Source: Terriglobales bacterium (GTDB lineage Bacteria; Acidobacteriota; Terriglobia; Terriglobales; Acidobacteriaceae). From it: a stretch of DNA of 46,495 nucleotides. Positions 28,647 to 38,182 of this stretch are shown in pieces (position 1 is the stretch's first letter; the number at the start of each line of letters is the position of its first letter). A program made the position numbers and the translations under genes. The stretch is from the NCBI GenBank assembly GCA_025927855.1, contig JAICKN010000002.1:1-46495 (forward strand), in the 5' to 3' direction. Below the pieces are notes generated by a model. That model saw nothing but the letters and a program-made list of their open reading frames with translations, was not told where the DNA came from and did not search any database.

Positions 28647-29936
28647 ATGGTGACCCCTGAAAACGCCCGCCCCGAGCCCTCCCGCCTATACCGCTGGACG
28701 GTTTTGCTCTTCGTCAGTCTGGCGATGTTCGGCAACTATTACTTCTACGACGCGCTCAGTCCGCTTGTGGACGTTCTGCAACGGCAGTTGCACTTTACCA
28801 ACCAGAATATCGGGCTGCTGAACGCCTTTTACAGCATTGCGCCTATCGCGACTGTCCTCATCGGCGGGGTGATCATTGACCGCATCGGCACACGTAAAGC
28901 CACGCTCCTGTTCGGCATCATCTGCCTCATCGGTTCCATTATCACTGCGGCCACCCCTTCGTTCTGGGTCATGGCCACAGGCCGGTTCGTCTTCGGCATG
29001 GGGGCCGAATCGCTGATCGTTTCAATCACTACGGCCATTGCTAAATGGTTCCGCGGGAAAGAACTGAGTTTTGCGCTTGGGATCAGCCTGACAATTTCGC
29101 GTTTTGGAAGCTGGCTGGCGCAGAATTCGCCCACTTGGGCGCACACGGCTTATAGCAATTGGCAAACGCCGTGGATCATCGGAATAGGATTTGTGACCCT
29201 GTGCGTGATTGGACCTATCATTTACTGGATATTGGAAGTCCGCGCCGAACGCCTTTATTCATTAGGCAGCGCCGGGCAGACCGACAAAATCGTTGCTGCT
29301 GACATTCTGAAGTTCGGGAAGTCGTACTGGTATCTGGTCGCGCTCTGCGTCTTGTTCTATTCGTGCATCTTTCCGTTCGAGACCTTCGCCGTCAAATTTT
29401 TTATGGATGCGCACCATGCCACCCGCGAACTGGGCGGCTTCATGCTGAGCGTTTTGACCGCATTTACTATGTTCGGCACGCCTGTGTTCGGCCTGGTTGC
29501 CGATAAAGTCGGTAAGCGGGCCCTGCTGATGATGTGCGGTTCACTGCTGCTGGTTCCCAGCTTCATCCTGCTGGGATATGCCCGGATAAATCTGTATTTG
29601 CCCATGGCCCTGATGGGCTTGGCTTTCTCTCTGGTCCCGGCAATTATTTGGCCTTCGGTGGCGTACCTGACTGATCAGCGAAGCCTGGGCACGGCATACG
29701 GCCTGATGACCATGATCCAGAATATCGGCATGGCAGGATTTAACTCTCTTCTGGGATGGGCCAATGACCATACCCATGCGGCGGCTGACAATCCGGCAGG
29801 GTACAATTTAATGTTGCGGATCCTCATAGTTGTGGGGTGTGTAGCGGTATTTTTTGCATTTTTGCTCCGCCAGAGAGAAACTGGCCCCCACGGGCATGGG
29901 TTAGAGACAATAACGACTGCCTCCCCGGCCGCCTGA
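28647..29936 (+). CDS. Major facilitator superfamily transporter
   Basis: About 12 hydrophobic segments; GVIIDRIGTRKATLLFG, GLVADKVGKRALLMMCG loop motifs. Confidence 0.93.
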   Translation: MVTPENARPEPSRLYRWTVLLFVSLAMFGNYYFYDALSPLVDVLQRQLHFTNQNIGLLNAFYSIAPIATVLIGGVIIDRIGTRKATLLFGIICLIGSIITAATPSFWVMATGRFVFGMGAESLIVSITTAIAKWFRGKELSFALGISLTISRFGSWLAQNSPTWAHTAYSNWQTPWIIGIGFVTLCVIGPIIYWILEVRAERLYSLGSAGQTDKIVAADILKFGKSYWYLVALCVLFYSCIFPFETFAVKFFMDAHHATRELGGFMLSVLTAFTMFGTPVFGLVADKVGKRALLMMCGSLLLVPSFILLGYARINLYLPMALMGLAFSLVPAIIWPSVAYLTDQRSLGTAYGLMTMIQNIGMAGFNSLLGWANDHTHAAADNPAGYNLMLRILIVVGCVAVFFAFLLRQRETGPHGHGLETITTASPAA

Positions 29937-30077
29937 AATAGACCGTTTCGGACCGTAAATTCTGAGGCCCGGCACCAAGGTGGCTGCCAAAAGCAGCCGT
30001 TGACGCGGGTTGGCCCCGGCATTTACGCTGCCCAAGGTGGGCACGGAAGTCACGTGGGGCGGGGGAAATTCAGGTTC

Positions 30078-30797
30078 ATGACTACCCATTCCAGGCTTGC
30101 GGATGGCCCTTTCCAGGGTACTTACGACACGCAAAGGGTACAACGAAAACAGACTTTTGCCGCATCTGACCTAGTGCGGCCGGAAAAGCCGGATTTGACG
30201 ACCGCGAGAAAAGTACAGGGCAACGGACTTACCGAAGCAGAGGCGATCGAACGCGCCAAGCAAGGAGATGCAGAGGCCTTTCAGGCGCTCTACAACCTGC
30301 ATAAGCGCAGGGTGTACTCGTTATGCTTGCGCATGACCTCAAACACAGCGGAAGCCGAGGATCTGACGCAGGAAGCTTTCCTCCAACTGTTCCGCAAGAT
30401 CAGCACCTTTCGCGGCGAGTCGGCTTTTTCCACCTGGCTGCACAGAATGTCAGTCAACGTGGTTTTAATGCATCTGCGCAAGAAGGGCCTTCCGGTAGTT
30501 CCGCTCGAAGATACGATAGAGACCGAGGAAGATGCGCCGAAAAAGGAGCCCGGCGCGCCGGACGTCCGACTGGCAGGAGCAGTAGACCGGTTGCAGATAC
30601 AGCGCGCCGTAGACGCTTTGCCGCCGGGGTATCGGCAGATTTTTGTGCTGCATGATGTAGAGGGGTATGAGCACAATGAGATTGCTGAGATGGTGGGTTG
30701 CTCCATCGGCAATAGCAAGTCGCAGTTGCATAAAGCGCGTTTGAAGTTACGGGAGCTTCTTCGCCGGAACCGGGCTGGAAAGTACGGTTACCGGTAA
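30078..30797 (+). CDS. ECF-type RNA polymerase sigma factor (ORF open to 30000)
   Basis: [64 protein letters not shown]...[49 protein letters not shown]. Confidence 0.95.
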   Translation: MTTHSRLADGPFQGTYDTQRVQRKQTFAASDLVRPEKPDLTTARKVQGNGLTEAEAIERAKQGDAEAFQALYNLHKRRVYSLCLRMTSNTAEAEDLTQEAFLQLFRKISTFRGESAFSTWLHRMSVNVVLMHLRKKGLPVVPLEDTIETEEDAPKKEPGAPDVRLAGAVDRLQIQRAVDALPPGYRQIFVLHDVEGYEHNEIAEMVGCSIGNSKSQLHKARLKLRELLRRNRAGKYGYR

Positions 30798-30830
30798 GAG
30801 TTCCGGGGGAATGAACGGGAGAGAGGCAGT

Positions 30831-31547
30831 ATGGACTGCGAGCAGTTTAATCAGGTCCTGCCGGAAATCATTGACGGCCAGGTCCGCGACTTCTCCAGGG
30901 AAGACCGGATCGGTGTGCTGGATGGCCAGCAGAATGAATACGAACAGCATTTAAGGGCTTGTCCGGAATGCGCGGAATTGATGGCCGATCTGCAGATGAT
31001 CTCCATCCAGGCGCAGAGCCTGCATGGTGAAGAGGAACCCAGCCCGCGCGTATGGAACCGGATTGAGATCGCGCTCCGGCAGGAGGGGCTCATCCATGAA
31101 ATTCCTCAACCGGAAATCGTCTTCAGCAAGGTCCCGCGCCGCTGGCGTATTCCCCGCTTTGTGCCCATTGCCATCGCCGCATTGATCGTCCTGAGCGCGG
31201 TGGGCTATAAACGCCTTTCGGCTCCGCCCCAGGCCGGGGACAAAGTTGCAGTGGTTGCCACTCCAGCGGTGAAGAATGAGCAGGCAGCGACGGCCAAAGC
31301 AAAAGTTTTCCGCGCCAGGAATGCCGTAAAAAGCGACCAGGACTTTCTCGCGCTGGTTGCGGCGCGGCGGCCCAATATGCGCGCCAAGTATGAACAGGAT
31401 TTGCAGCGCGTGAACGCCTACATTCAGGACGCGGAGAATTCCGTGGAAATGGATCCCAACGATCAGTTGGCGCAACAGGATTTGATGGACGCGTACCAGC
31501 AGAAGGAAGTGATGTACCAGTTAGCTTTAGACCGCTCTTTGCCGTAA
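30831..31547 (+). CDS. Zinc-finger (ZAS) anti-sigma factor, membrane protein
   Basis: HLRACPECAELM (HxxxCxxC), one TM segment (FVPIAIAALIVLSAVGY), 34 bp downstream of the sigma gene. Confidence 0.85.
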   Translation: MDCEQFNQVLPEIIDGQVRDFSREDRIGVLDGQQNEYEQHLRACPECAELMADLQMISIQAQSLHGEEEPSPRVWNRIEIALRQEGLIHEIPQPEIVFSKVPRRWRIPRFVPIAIAALIVLSAVGYKRLSAPPQAGDKVAVVATPAVKNEQAATAKAKVFRARNAVKSDQDFLALVAARRPNMRAKYEQDLQRVNAYIQDAENSVEMDPNDQLAQQDLMDAYQQKEVMYQLALDRSLP

Positions 31548-31617
31548 AGTTTGGGATGAGATTGCGTTGCGCCACGTCACTCTGCCGGGACAACAAAGAA
31601 TGCAGAGGATAAAGCAA

Positions 31618-32499
31618 ATGGCAGCAAAACGTAGCATGGGGAGAGGATTCATGGACAGCAGAACCCGTACGATCACTGTGGCCGCAGGGATCGTGCTTAT
31701 TGCGGCAGTCATCGCCTCCGGCGAAACAAAAAAGGAACTCCGTTTCCCCGTGGGACGCAAAGCCATGGTCTCCATCAGCAACGAATATGGCCCCATTTCT
31801 GTAAAGCCCAATGCGGGCAGAGAAGTCGTCATTACCTTCACAACGTATTCCGACAAGGTGGATATTGCGCAATCCCAGCGGGGAAACCGCATTAACGTGA
31901 CCGCCTATCCCCGGGCGGGAGCCGACGCCCAGACCGGGCGCGTGGATTTTGAGGTTTTGGTCCCGGCAGATGCCAGCATGACTTTGCGCACCAACTCCGG
32001 CAGCCTGCACGTGGAGAGATTACGCGGCGACGTGAGCCTGGAAGAAACCGCCGGCGATGTGGATGTGCGCGACTTCAGCGGAGCGCATGTGCATATCAAG
32101 ACGCTCGACAGCCCCATCATGCTTACCAATGTTCATGATGGCCACGTGGATATTACTTCCGTGGACGGCAGCATCGTTCTGAATGCCGTAAGTGGACCGC
32201 TGGTCCAGGTCAACTCCACAAGCGGTAACATCCAATATGACGGGGACTTCGGCGCGGGAGGCGAATATCTGCTCAGCAGCCATACCGGAAATATTGATGC
32301 CATCGCTCCCTCATATGCGTCCATTGATGTCGTGGCCAGTTCGGTCAATGGGCAGGTCATCAATGACTTCACCCTGCAGCCTGAGCGTGTTCCGTTTATC
32401 TCGCGGGCCGGGAGTGCCTTCGCGGGTACCATGAACAAGGCGGCTTCGCAGGTAAAGTTGCTCTCCTTCAGTGGTAGAATCCACCTCAAGAAGCGCTGA
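31618..32499 (+). CDS. DUF4097-type beta-helical repeat surface protein
   Basis: Repeated GSLHVERLRGDVSLEETAGDVDVRDFSG...VDGSIVLNAVSGPLVQVNSTSGNIQYDGDF...SGRIHLKKR. Start at 31618 or 31651 uncertain; ORF opens at 31567. Confidence 0.8.
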   Translation: MAAKRSMGRGFMDSRTRTITVAAGIVLIAAVIASGETKKELRFPVGRKAMVSISNEYGPISVKPNAGREVVITFTTYSDKVDIAQSQRGNRINVTAYPRAGADAQTGRVDFEVLVPADASMTLRTNSGSLHVERLRGDVSLEETAGDVDVRDFSGAHVHIKTLDSPIMLTNVHDGHVDITSVDGSIVLNAVSGPLVQVNSTSGNIQYDGDFGAGGEYLLSSHTGNIDAIAPSYASIDVVASSVNGQVINDFTLQPERVPFISRAGSAFAGTMNKAASQVKLLSFSGRIHLKKR

Positions 32500-32555
32500 T
32501 CTTTGCGCTTATTCACGAACAAAATCAGCGGGGAAATAGTCCCGGCTCATAAGCG

Positions 32556-33143
32556 ATGTTCCAGCCAGCTTCGCCATCCGGTGCAGGTGTCTCGAATTCA
32601 TGCCGGATTGTGTTTTTAGTCGGCTTTATGGGCGCGGGCAAAACGACCGTGGGCCGCATGCTTGCCGCGCGGCTGGGCTGGCCATTCGAGGACTTGGATG
32701 ACCGGATTCAGGCGCGGGAAAAGCGCGTGATCGCGCAGATTTTCCACGATTCCGGAGAGGCGGCATTTCGTGATGCTGAACATGCCGCGCTCCAGGAATT
32801 GTTGGCGGAGGAGAGCAGCCAGCCCCGCATTGTGGCTTTAGGCGGCGGCGCATTTGTGCAGGCCCGGAATGCCGCGCTGCTCAGGGAAGCAGGAGCGGTT
32901 TCCGTATTTCTGGATGCGCCCGCGGATGAATTATTTGACCGCAGCGGAAAGCAGGAAGTTGGAGGAGAAAAAGTGGAACGTCCTCTCCGTCGCAGCCGCG
33001 AGCAATTTACGGATTTATACGGCGCGCGCAGAGCGCATTATCTTGCTGCATCATGCCGCGTTGAGACACAGGCGAAAAGTGTGGAGGCGGTGGCCGGAGA
33101 AATAATTTCGCTTCTGGGTCTGCAAGCGGTGGCCAAAGTTTAG
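32556..33143 (+). CDS. aroK: Shikimate kinase
   Basis: IVFLVGFMGAGKTTVGRMLAARLGWPFEDLDDRI...FRDAEHAALQEL...VALGGGAF...RPLRR. Confidence 0.93.
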   Translation: MFQPASPSGAGVSNSCRIVFLVGFMGAGKTTVGRMLAARLGWPFEDLDDRIQAREKRVIAQIFHDSGEAAFRDAEHAALQELLAEESSQPRIVALGGGAFVQARNAALLREAGAVSVFLDAPADELFDRSGKQEVGGEKVERPLRRSREQFTDLYGARRAHYLAASCRVETQAKSVEAVAGEIISLLGLQAVAKV

Positions 33144-33156
33144 TGGAGGGTTCGTT

Positions 33157-33912
33157 GTGAAAAAAGGGGTATTCGCGTTTGGAATTCTGTTGCTGTTCGC
33201 AGCATCACCGGTTTTTCTTTCCGCAAAAAGTAAAGATGCAAAGAGCAAGGAAAAATCACCGGCAAGCCAAATGGTGGATTCAGGCTCCTTCGGCATTTTT
33301 CAGAATGGCCGCCGTGTGGCAACTGAAGTCTTTTCCATCTCGACAAGCGATGGCGTGAGCACCGTAGAATCGCGCATACAGGCACCAGACAGTAACGAAG
33401 CCCGCCAGACTTCGAAGATGCAGATTGGTGCGGATGGAAGCCTTATCAGTTATGAATGGCACGAACTGCAGGAGCCGAACGCCGAATTGACTTTGATGCC
33501 CAAGAACGAATTCCTTACCGAACAGCTCAAGCAGAGCGCCACTTCCAAGCCTATGGAGCACCCGTTCCTCATGCCCCGGACTTCCGTCATTCTGGATGAC
33601 AATTTTACGGTGCAGCGGGAGGTATTTGCCTGGCGTTTTCTGGCTTCATCCTGCAAGCAGGAGAAAACAGATTTCAAGTGCGCGGCTAGTTTGTTTGGAA
33701 CGATCGATCCGCAGGAGGCGAATTCTATCCCGGTCACCGCCCAACCCGGAGGAGTGGACGAAATCTCCGTGCGTGGTGTGAAGCGGCAGCTGTGGAAGGT
33801 CAACCTTAAAAGCGATTCAGAGATGTGGTCGCTATGGCTGGACCCCTCCGACCATTACAAATTGATCCGCTTGACCCGCGATGGGGTGAATATGGAGGTC
33901 CTCCGGGATTGA
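33157..33912 (+). CDS. Secreted hypothetical protein
   Basis: Signal peptide MKKGVFAFGILLLFAASPVFLSAKS; no family recognised. Confidence 0.75.
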   Translation: MKKGVFAFGILLLFAASPVFLSAKSKDAKSKEKSPASQMVDSGSFGIFQNGRRVATEVFSISTSDGVSTVESRIQAPDSNEARQTSKMQIGADGSLISYEWHELQEPNAELTLMPKNEFLTEQLKQSATSKPMEHPFLMPRTSVILDDNFTVQREVFAWRFLASSCKQEKTDFKCAASLFGTIDPQEANSIPVTAQPGGVDEISVRGVKRQLWKVNLKSDSEMWSLWLDPSDHYKLIRLTRDGVNMEVLRD

Positions 33913-33940
33913 GCGGTTGCGAAGATTTCTGTGAGTTCAA

Positions 33941-35023
33941 ATGGCGCTTATTGATACACGAACGGCGAAAGTCCTGCTTACGGTGTTGCTGTTCGTCCTC
34001 GTGCTGGGTTTTTTATATGTAGCGCATTACACGCTGATTTCTTTTCTTTTCGCAATTTTCTTTGCCTATCTGGTGGACCCCGCTGTTTCCAGCCTGCAGA
34101 AATGGACGCATAGCCGGGGCGCTTCCATCGCCATCATTTACGTGCTGCTCCTGGTTTTGCTCGCAACGTTCTTCTTTTTCGTCGGGCCGCGGATTGGCAG
34201 GCAGGCGCAACGCCTGAGCGAATCATTCCCCGATGTTCTTAAAGATGTAAGTTCCGGCCAGATTGCTTTAACCATTGGGAACCAGCATGGCTGGAGCGAG
34301 TCCACGAAAAGGTGGTTGCAGCGTTACCTGGCCAGCCATCAGCGGAGCCTGTTGCACATTGCCCAGCGTGTGGGCATCCGCGCCGCCGAAGTGGCCAAAG
34401 ATGCATGGCTGCTGTTTTTGGTGCCAATTCTGGCCGCGTTTTTCCTTAAAGACGGGCGCGCTTTTGGCGAAGTGCTGCTTTCCTTTATGCATACCCGCGC
34501 CCAGCGCGAATTCATGCAGGGCGTAATGGGCGACCTGAACCACATGCTGGCCCACTTCATCCGCGCACAGCTGACGCTGGCGGCATTTTCTTTGCTCGCC
34601 TATACCAGTTTCATGGGAGCCATGCGCATGCCTTACGCTATGATGCTCGGCACGGCCGGCGGCATGATGGAATTCATTCCGGTGGTTGGCCCGCTGCTCG
34701 CCGCCGCAGTCATTCTGAGCGTGGCCCTGCTTTTGAGTTATTCCCATTGGGTTTGGCTTTTGCTTTTCCTGGCAGCGTGGCGGCTTATTCAGGATTACGT
34801 GATCTCGCCGCGCATTATGGGCCGCAGTTTGGAACTGCACCCACTGGCCGCCATTTTCGGGGTGCTGGCCGGTGGTGAAATCGCCGGCGTTCTCGGCGTT
34901 TACCTTTCCATCCCGGTCATGGCCGGCCTGCGCATCGTATGGCGGCGCTGGCAGTTATACGCGGAAAAACGGCAGTTCGGCCCGCTCAACGAATTTGTCT
35001 TTCCGGCAGAGCCGCGCGAGTAG
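33941..35023 (+). CDS. AI-2E family (PerM-like) transporter
   Basis: Multiple TM segments; FLYVAHYTLISFLFAIFFAYLVDPAVSSLQ, PILAAFFLKDGRA, GGMMEFIPVVGPLLAA, LSIPVMAGLRIVWRRW. Confidence 0.9.
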   Translation: MALIDTRTAKVLLTVLLFVLVLGFLYVAHYTLISFLFAIFFAYLVDPAVSSLQKWTHSRGASIAIIYVLLLVLLATFFFFVGPRIGRQAQRLSESFPDVLKDVSSGQIALTIGNQHGWSESTKRWLQRYLASHQRSLLHIAQRVGIRAAEVAKDAWLLFLVPILAAFFLKDGRAFGEVLLSFMHTRAQREFMQGVMGDLNHMLAHFIRAQLTLAAFSLLAYTSFMGAMRMPYAMMLGTAGGMMEFIPVVGPLLAAAVILSVALLLSYSHWVWLLLFLAAWRLIQDYVISPRIMGRSLELHPLAAIFGVLAGGEIAGVLGVYLSIPVMAGLRIVWRRWQLYAEKRQFGPLNEFVFPAEPRE

Positions 35024-35053
35024 CAAGCTCTCTCCCGCTGATAAACTGAATAG

Positions 35054-37894
35054 TTGCCTCCCAGAAGCAAACCTGTCGTCGCTAAAAAGGAAGAAGACCC
35101 CACTGCGGCTTCTTCTGTGCCGTCGTCTGCCCGAAAGCAAGGCTCCGGGCAGCGGATCTTCCTGATGGATGCGATGTCGTTTATCTTCCGCGCCTATCAT
35201 GCCATGGCGCGGCAGCGGGGCATGTCCACCAAAACCGGCCTGCCGACCGCTGCGGTGTATGTGTTCGTGAACATGCTGCGCAAGCTGCGCGAGGATTTTT
35301 CTCCGGAATATCTCGCCGCAGTTTTCGATGTGGCGGCTCCCACCTTCCGCGACCAGCAGGCGGGAGCTATGGTCGTGCGTAAATTCGATCTGAAGACCCA
35401 GACCTTTCAAGAAGTGCAATACCACGGATACAAGGCAAACCGCAGCGAAATGCCGCAGGACCTTGTGCAGCAGATTCCCTACATACGGCGCGCCCTCGAT
35501 GCCTACCACATTCCCGTGCTGGAGCAGGCGGGATACGAAGCAGACGATGTAATTGGGACGTTGGCCAAACAGGCCTCGGGGCGAGGCTACATGGTCTATG
35601 TCGTTTCCAGCGACAAAGACATGCTCCAGCTGGTGAACGACCGGGTGCTGGTGCTGAATCCGCCCAAAGACAACTTAATTTGCGATGCAAAAAAAGTAGA
35701 AGAGCTGCTCGGCGTACCTCCGGAGCGCGTCGTGGATGTTATGGCCCTGCGCGGCGACACGATTGACAACATACCGGGCGCGCCCGGCATTGGCGACAAA
35801 GGCTCGGTGGAGTTAATTCAACGTTTTGGCACGGTCGAAGCATCTCTCGACCACGCCGCAGAAGTAGAAAGAAAGACTTACCGCGAATCGCTTCTGAATA
35901 ACCGAGAAGCTGTGCTGCTAAGCAAACAGCTCGCCACAATTGATTGCAATGTCCCCATCGAACTCGATGTGGAGGCTATGGCCGCCGGTGATCCGGATGT
36001 GGAAGCTCTGAGAACTCTGTTTACTGAGCTTGAATTTACATCATTGTTGAAGGAATTGTTGCCGCTCGTCGAAGTCTCGGAAGCTCACTACTCCACGGCC
36101 ACAACATTGTCGGAATTGGAAGCCGTCTTGCAGCATGTCTCATCGGCCAATCCCCTGGCCGTGGCAATTGAGAATGGCTCAAATGCGGAGCAGGCGCAGG
36201 AAGAAGAGAAATCTGAAGAGGAAGATAAAATACCTGAGACGGGCCTGTTGCCGCTGGGAGATGCGCCGGAAGTTGCCGCTCCGGCTGTTTCGAGGCCGAA
36301 ACAGAAAATTGCGGTTTCCTCCGCCGCCGGAACTGCTCTCGAAATCTCGCTCGACAACAGCGCTCTGCGTGAACGCATGTTGGCCATTCTCCGCGATGAT
36401 GCCGTCCCCAAAGCGATCCATGACTACAAGGCGGCGATACATGCTCTGGCAGCTTATGACGGTTCCTCCGCAAAAATCAGTCTCGCCGGGGTACAGCATG
36501 ATGCCATGCTCTATTCCTATCTGCTCGATCCAACCTATTCGTCGCACCGCCTGGCTGATGCCGCCCTGCGCCGCTTTAATCTGAAACTGGGCGATGCCCT
36601 TGCGGAGCGCGCGGATATCGGCGGAAGGCTCGCCGCAACACTGCGCAAAGAAATCGAAGATGCCGGACTGCTGAAACTGTACGAAGAAATTGATCTGCCG
36701 CTTGTGCCCGTGCTTGCGCGCATGGAAGCAGCCGGGGTGAGCATTGACCGGAGCGCGCTTGGCGAAATGTCCTTGCGTTTAGAACGGGAGATTGAAAGCA
36801 AGGCCCGCGAAATCTACGATTGCGCCGGATGCGAATTCAATATCAACTCGCCCAAACAACTGGGAGACGTACTCTTCAACCGGCTTAGCCTGCCCAAGCC
36901 GGTCAAGTACGGCAGGGGCAAAACCATTTCCACCGCGGTGGACGTCCTGGAGTCGCTCGCTGCCAGCCACAATGCGCCTCGCCTGGTGCTCGAATACCGC
37001 CAGCTCTCAAAGTTGAAATCTACATACGTGGATGCGCTTCCCGCGTTGCTCAATCCGGCAACTGGGCGGCTGCATACAACATTCGTTCAGGCCGGTACGG
37101 CAACGGGAAGGCTTTCTTCCATCAATCCGAATCTGCAGAATATTCCCATACGGACAGAGCTGGGCCGGGAGATTCGCGCGGCCTTTACCGCCGCGCCCGG
37201 CAACGTGCTGCTGGCCGCGGACTATTCGCAAATCGAGCTGCGGCTGCTGGCGCACTTCTCGCGCGATCGTCTGCTGGTGGAAGCTTTCCGCAAAGGCGAA
37301 GACATTCACACACTTACCGCTTCGCAGGTATTTGGAGTGCCGCCGCTCATGGTGACGGCTGACCATCGGCGGCAGGCCAAGGTGGTGAATTTTGGGATTG
37401 TCTATGGGCTTTCCGCGTTCGGCCTCTCGCAGAACCTGGGGATTGAGCCGGGCGAAGCCAAACAATTTATCAACGCGTATTTTGAAAAATACAGCGGCGT
37501 GCGCGCCTTCATTGACAACGTCCTCGAGGAAACCCGCCGCGAGCAGAAGGTAAGAACGCTGTTTGGCCGGGTGCGGCCCATCCCGGATATCAACAGCAAA
37601 AATGCCAATCTGCGCGGTTTTGCCGAACGCACCGCAGTAAACACACCGTTGCAAGGGACCGCCGCCGACCTCATAAAAATCGCCATGATCCGCGTTGATG
37701 CGGCGATTCGTGAACGAGGGTTACAAGCGAAGATGACCTTGCAGGTGCATGACGAACTTGTTTTCGAGGTCCCGGAACGAGAACTGGAAGAGATGCGTTC
37801 GCTGGTGCGCGAACAGATGGAAAAGGCGCATCCGCTGGCCGTGCCGCTGGTAGCGGAGATTGGCGTCGGTCCCAACTGGCGCGATTTGGATTGA
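35054..37894 (+). CDS. polA: DNA polymerase I
   Basis: 5'-nuclease (AGYEADDVIGTLAKQA, SSDKDMLQLV, GAPGIGDKGS) and polymerase motifs (LLAADYSQIELRLLAHFS, RRQAKVVNFGIVYGLSAFGLSQ, MTLQVHDELVFEVPE); TTG start. Confidence 0.97.
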   Translation: MPPRSKPVVAKKEEDPTAASSVPSSARKQGSGQRIFLMDAMSFIFRAYHAMARQRGMSTKTGLPTAAVYVFVNMLRKLREDFSPEYLAAVFDVAAPTFRDQQAGAMVVRKFDLKTQTFQEVQYHGYKANRSEMPQDLVQQIPYIRRALDAYHIPVLEQAGYEADDVIGTLAKQASGRGYMVYVVSSDKDMLQLVNDRVLVLNPPKDNLICDAKKVEELLGVPPERVVDVMALRGDTIDNIPGAPGIGDKGSVELIQRFGTVEASLDHAAEVERKTYRESLLNNREAVLLSKQLATIDCNVPIELDVEAMAAGDPDVEALRTLFTELEFTSLLKELLPLVEVSEAHYSTATTLSELEAVLQHVSSANPLAVAIENGSNAEQAQEEEKSEEEDKIPETGLLPLGDAPEVAAPAVSRPKQKIAVSSAAGTALEISLDNSALRERMLAILRDDAVPKAIHDYKAAIHALAAYDGSSAKISLAGVQHDAMLYSYLLDPTYSSHRLADAALRRFNLKLGDALAERADIGGRLAATLRKEIEDAGLLKLYEEIDLPLVPVLARMEAAGVSIDRSALGEMSLRLEREIESKAREIYDCAGCEFNINSPKQLGDVLFNRLSLPKPVKYGRGKTISTAVDVLESLAASHNAPRLVLEYRQLSKLKSTYVDALPALLNPATGRLHTTFVQAGTATGRLSSINPNLQNIPIRTELGREIRAAFTAAPGNVLLAADYSQIELRLLAHFSRDRLLVEAFRKGEDIHTLTASQVFGVPPLMVTADHRRQAKVVNFGIVYGLSAFGLSQNLGIEPGEAKQFINAYFEKYSGVRAFIDNVLEETRREQKVRTLFGRVRPIPDINSKNANLRGFAERTAVNTPLQGTAADLIKIAMIRVDAAIRERGLQAKMTLQVHDELVFEVPERELEEMRSLVREQMEKAHPLAVPLVAEIGVGPNWRDLD

Positions 37895-38182
37895 GAACGG
37901 CGGCTGGCAATTGCGATTCTGCAAGCGAGCCACCGTGAGCCAATAGCATTCACAATCCTCCCTTTGTCCGCGGTCCCGCGCCGACATGACGCGTGGTTTG
38001 AAGGATGCCAACCTTGTAATATCCCCATCTCGCTTCGCGCGCGTCCCCGACATCCTCCCTCCGTAAAACCAAAAATCCTCTCCAACTTTCCACCTGAAAT
38101 TGCCGTGGTGCTGGTTACGACAGGGGAGGATTCGTGCATCCAAGGAAAAGGTCTTTGCGGCCTGGACTTTTAAAAACTTGGA

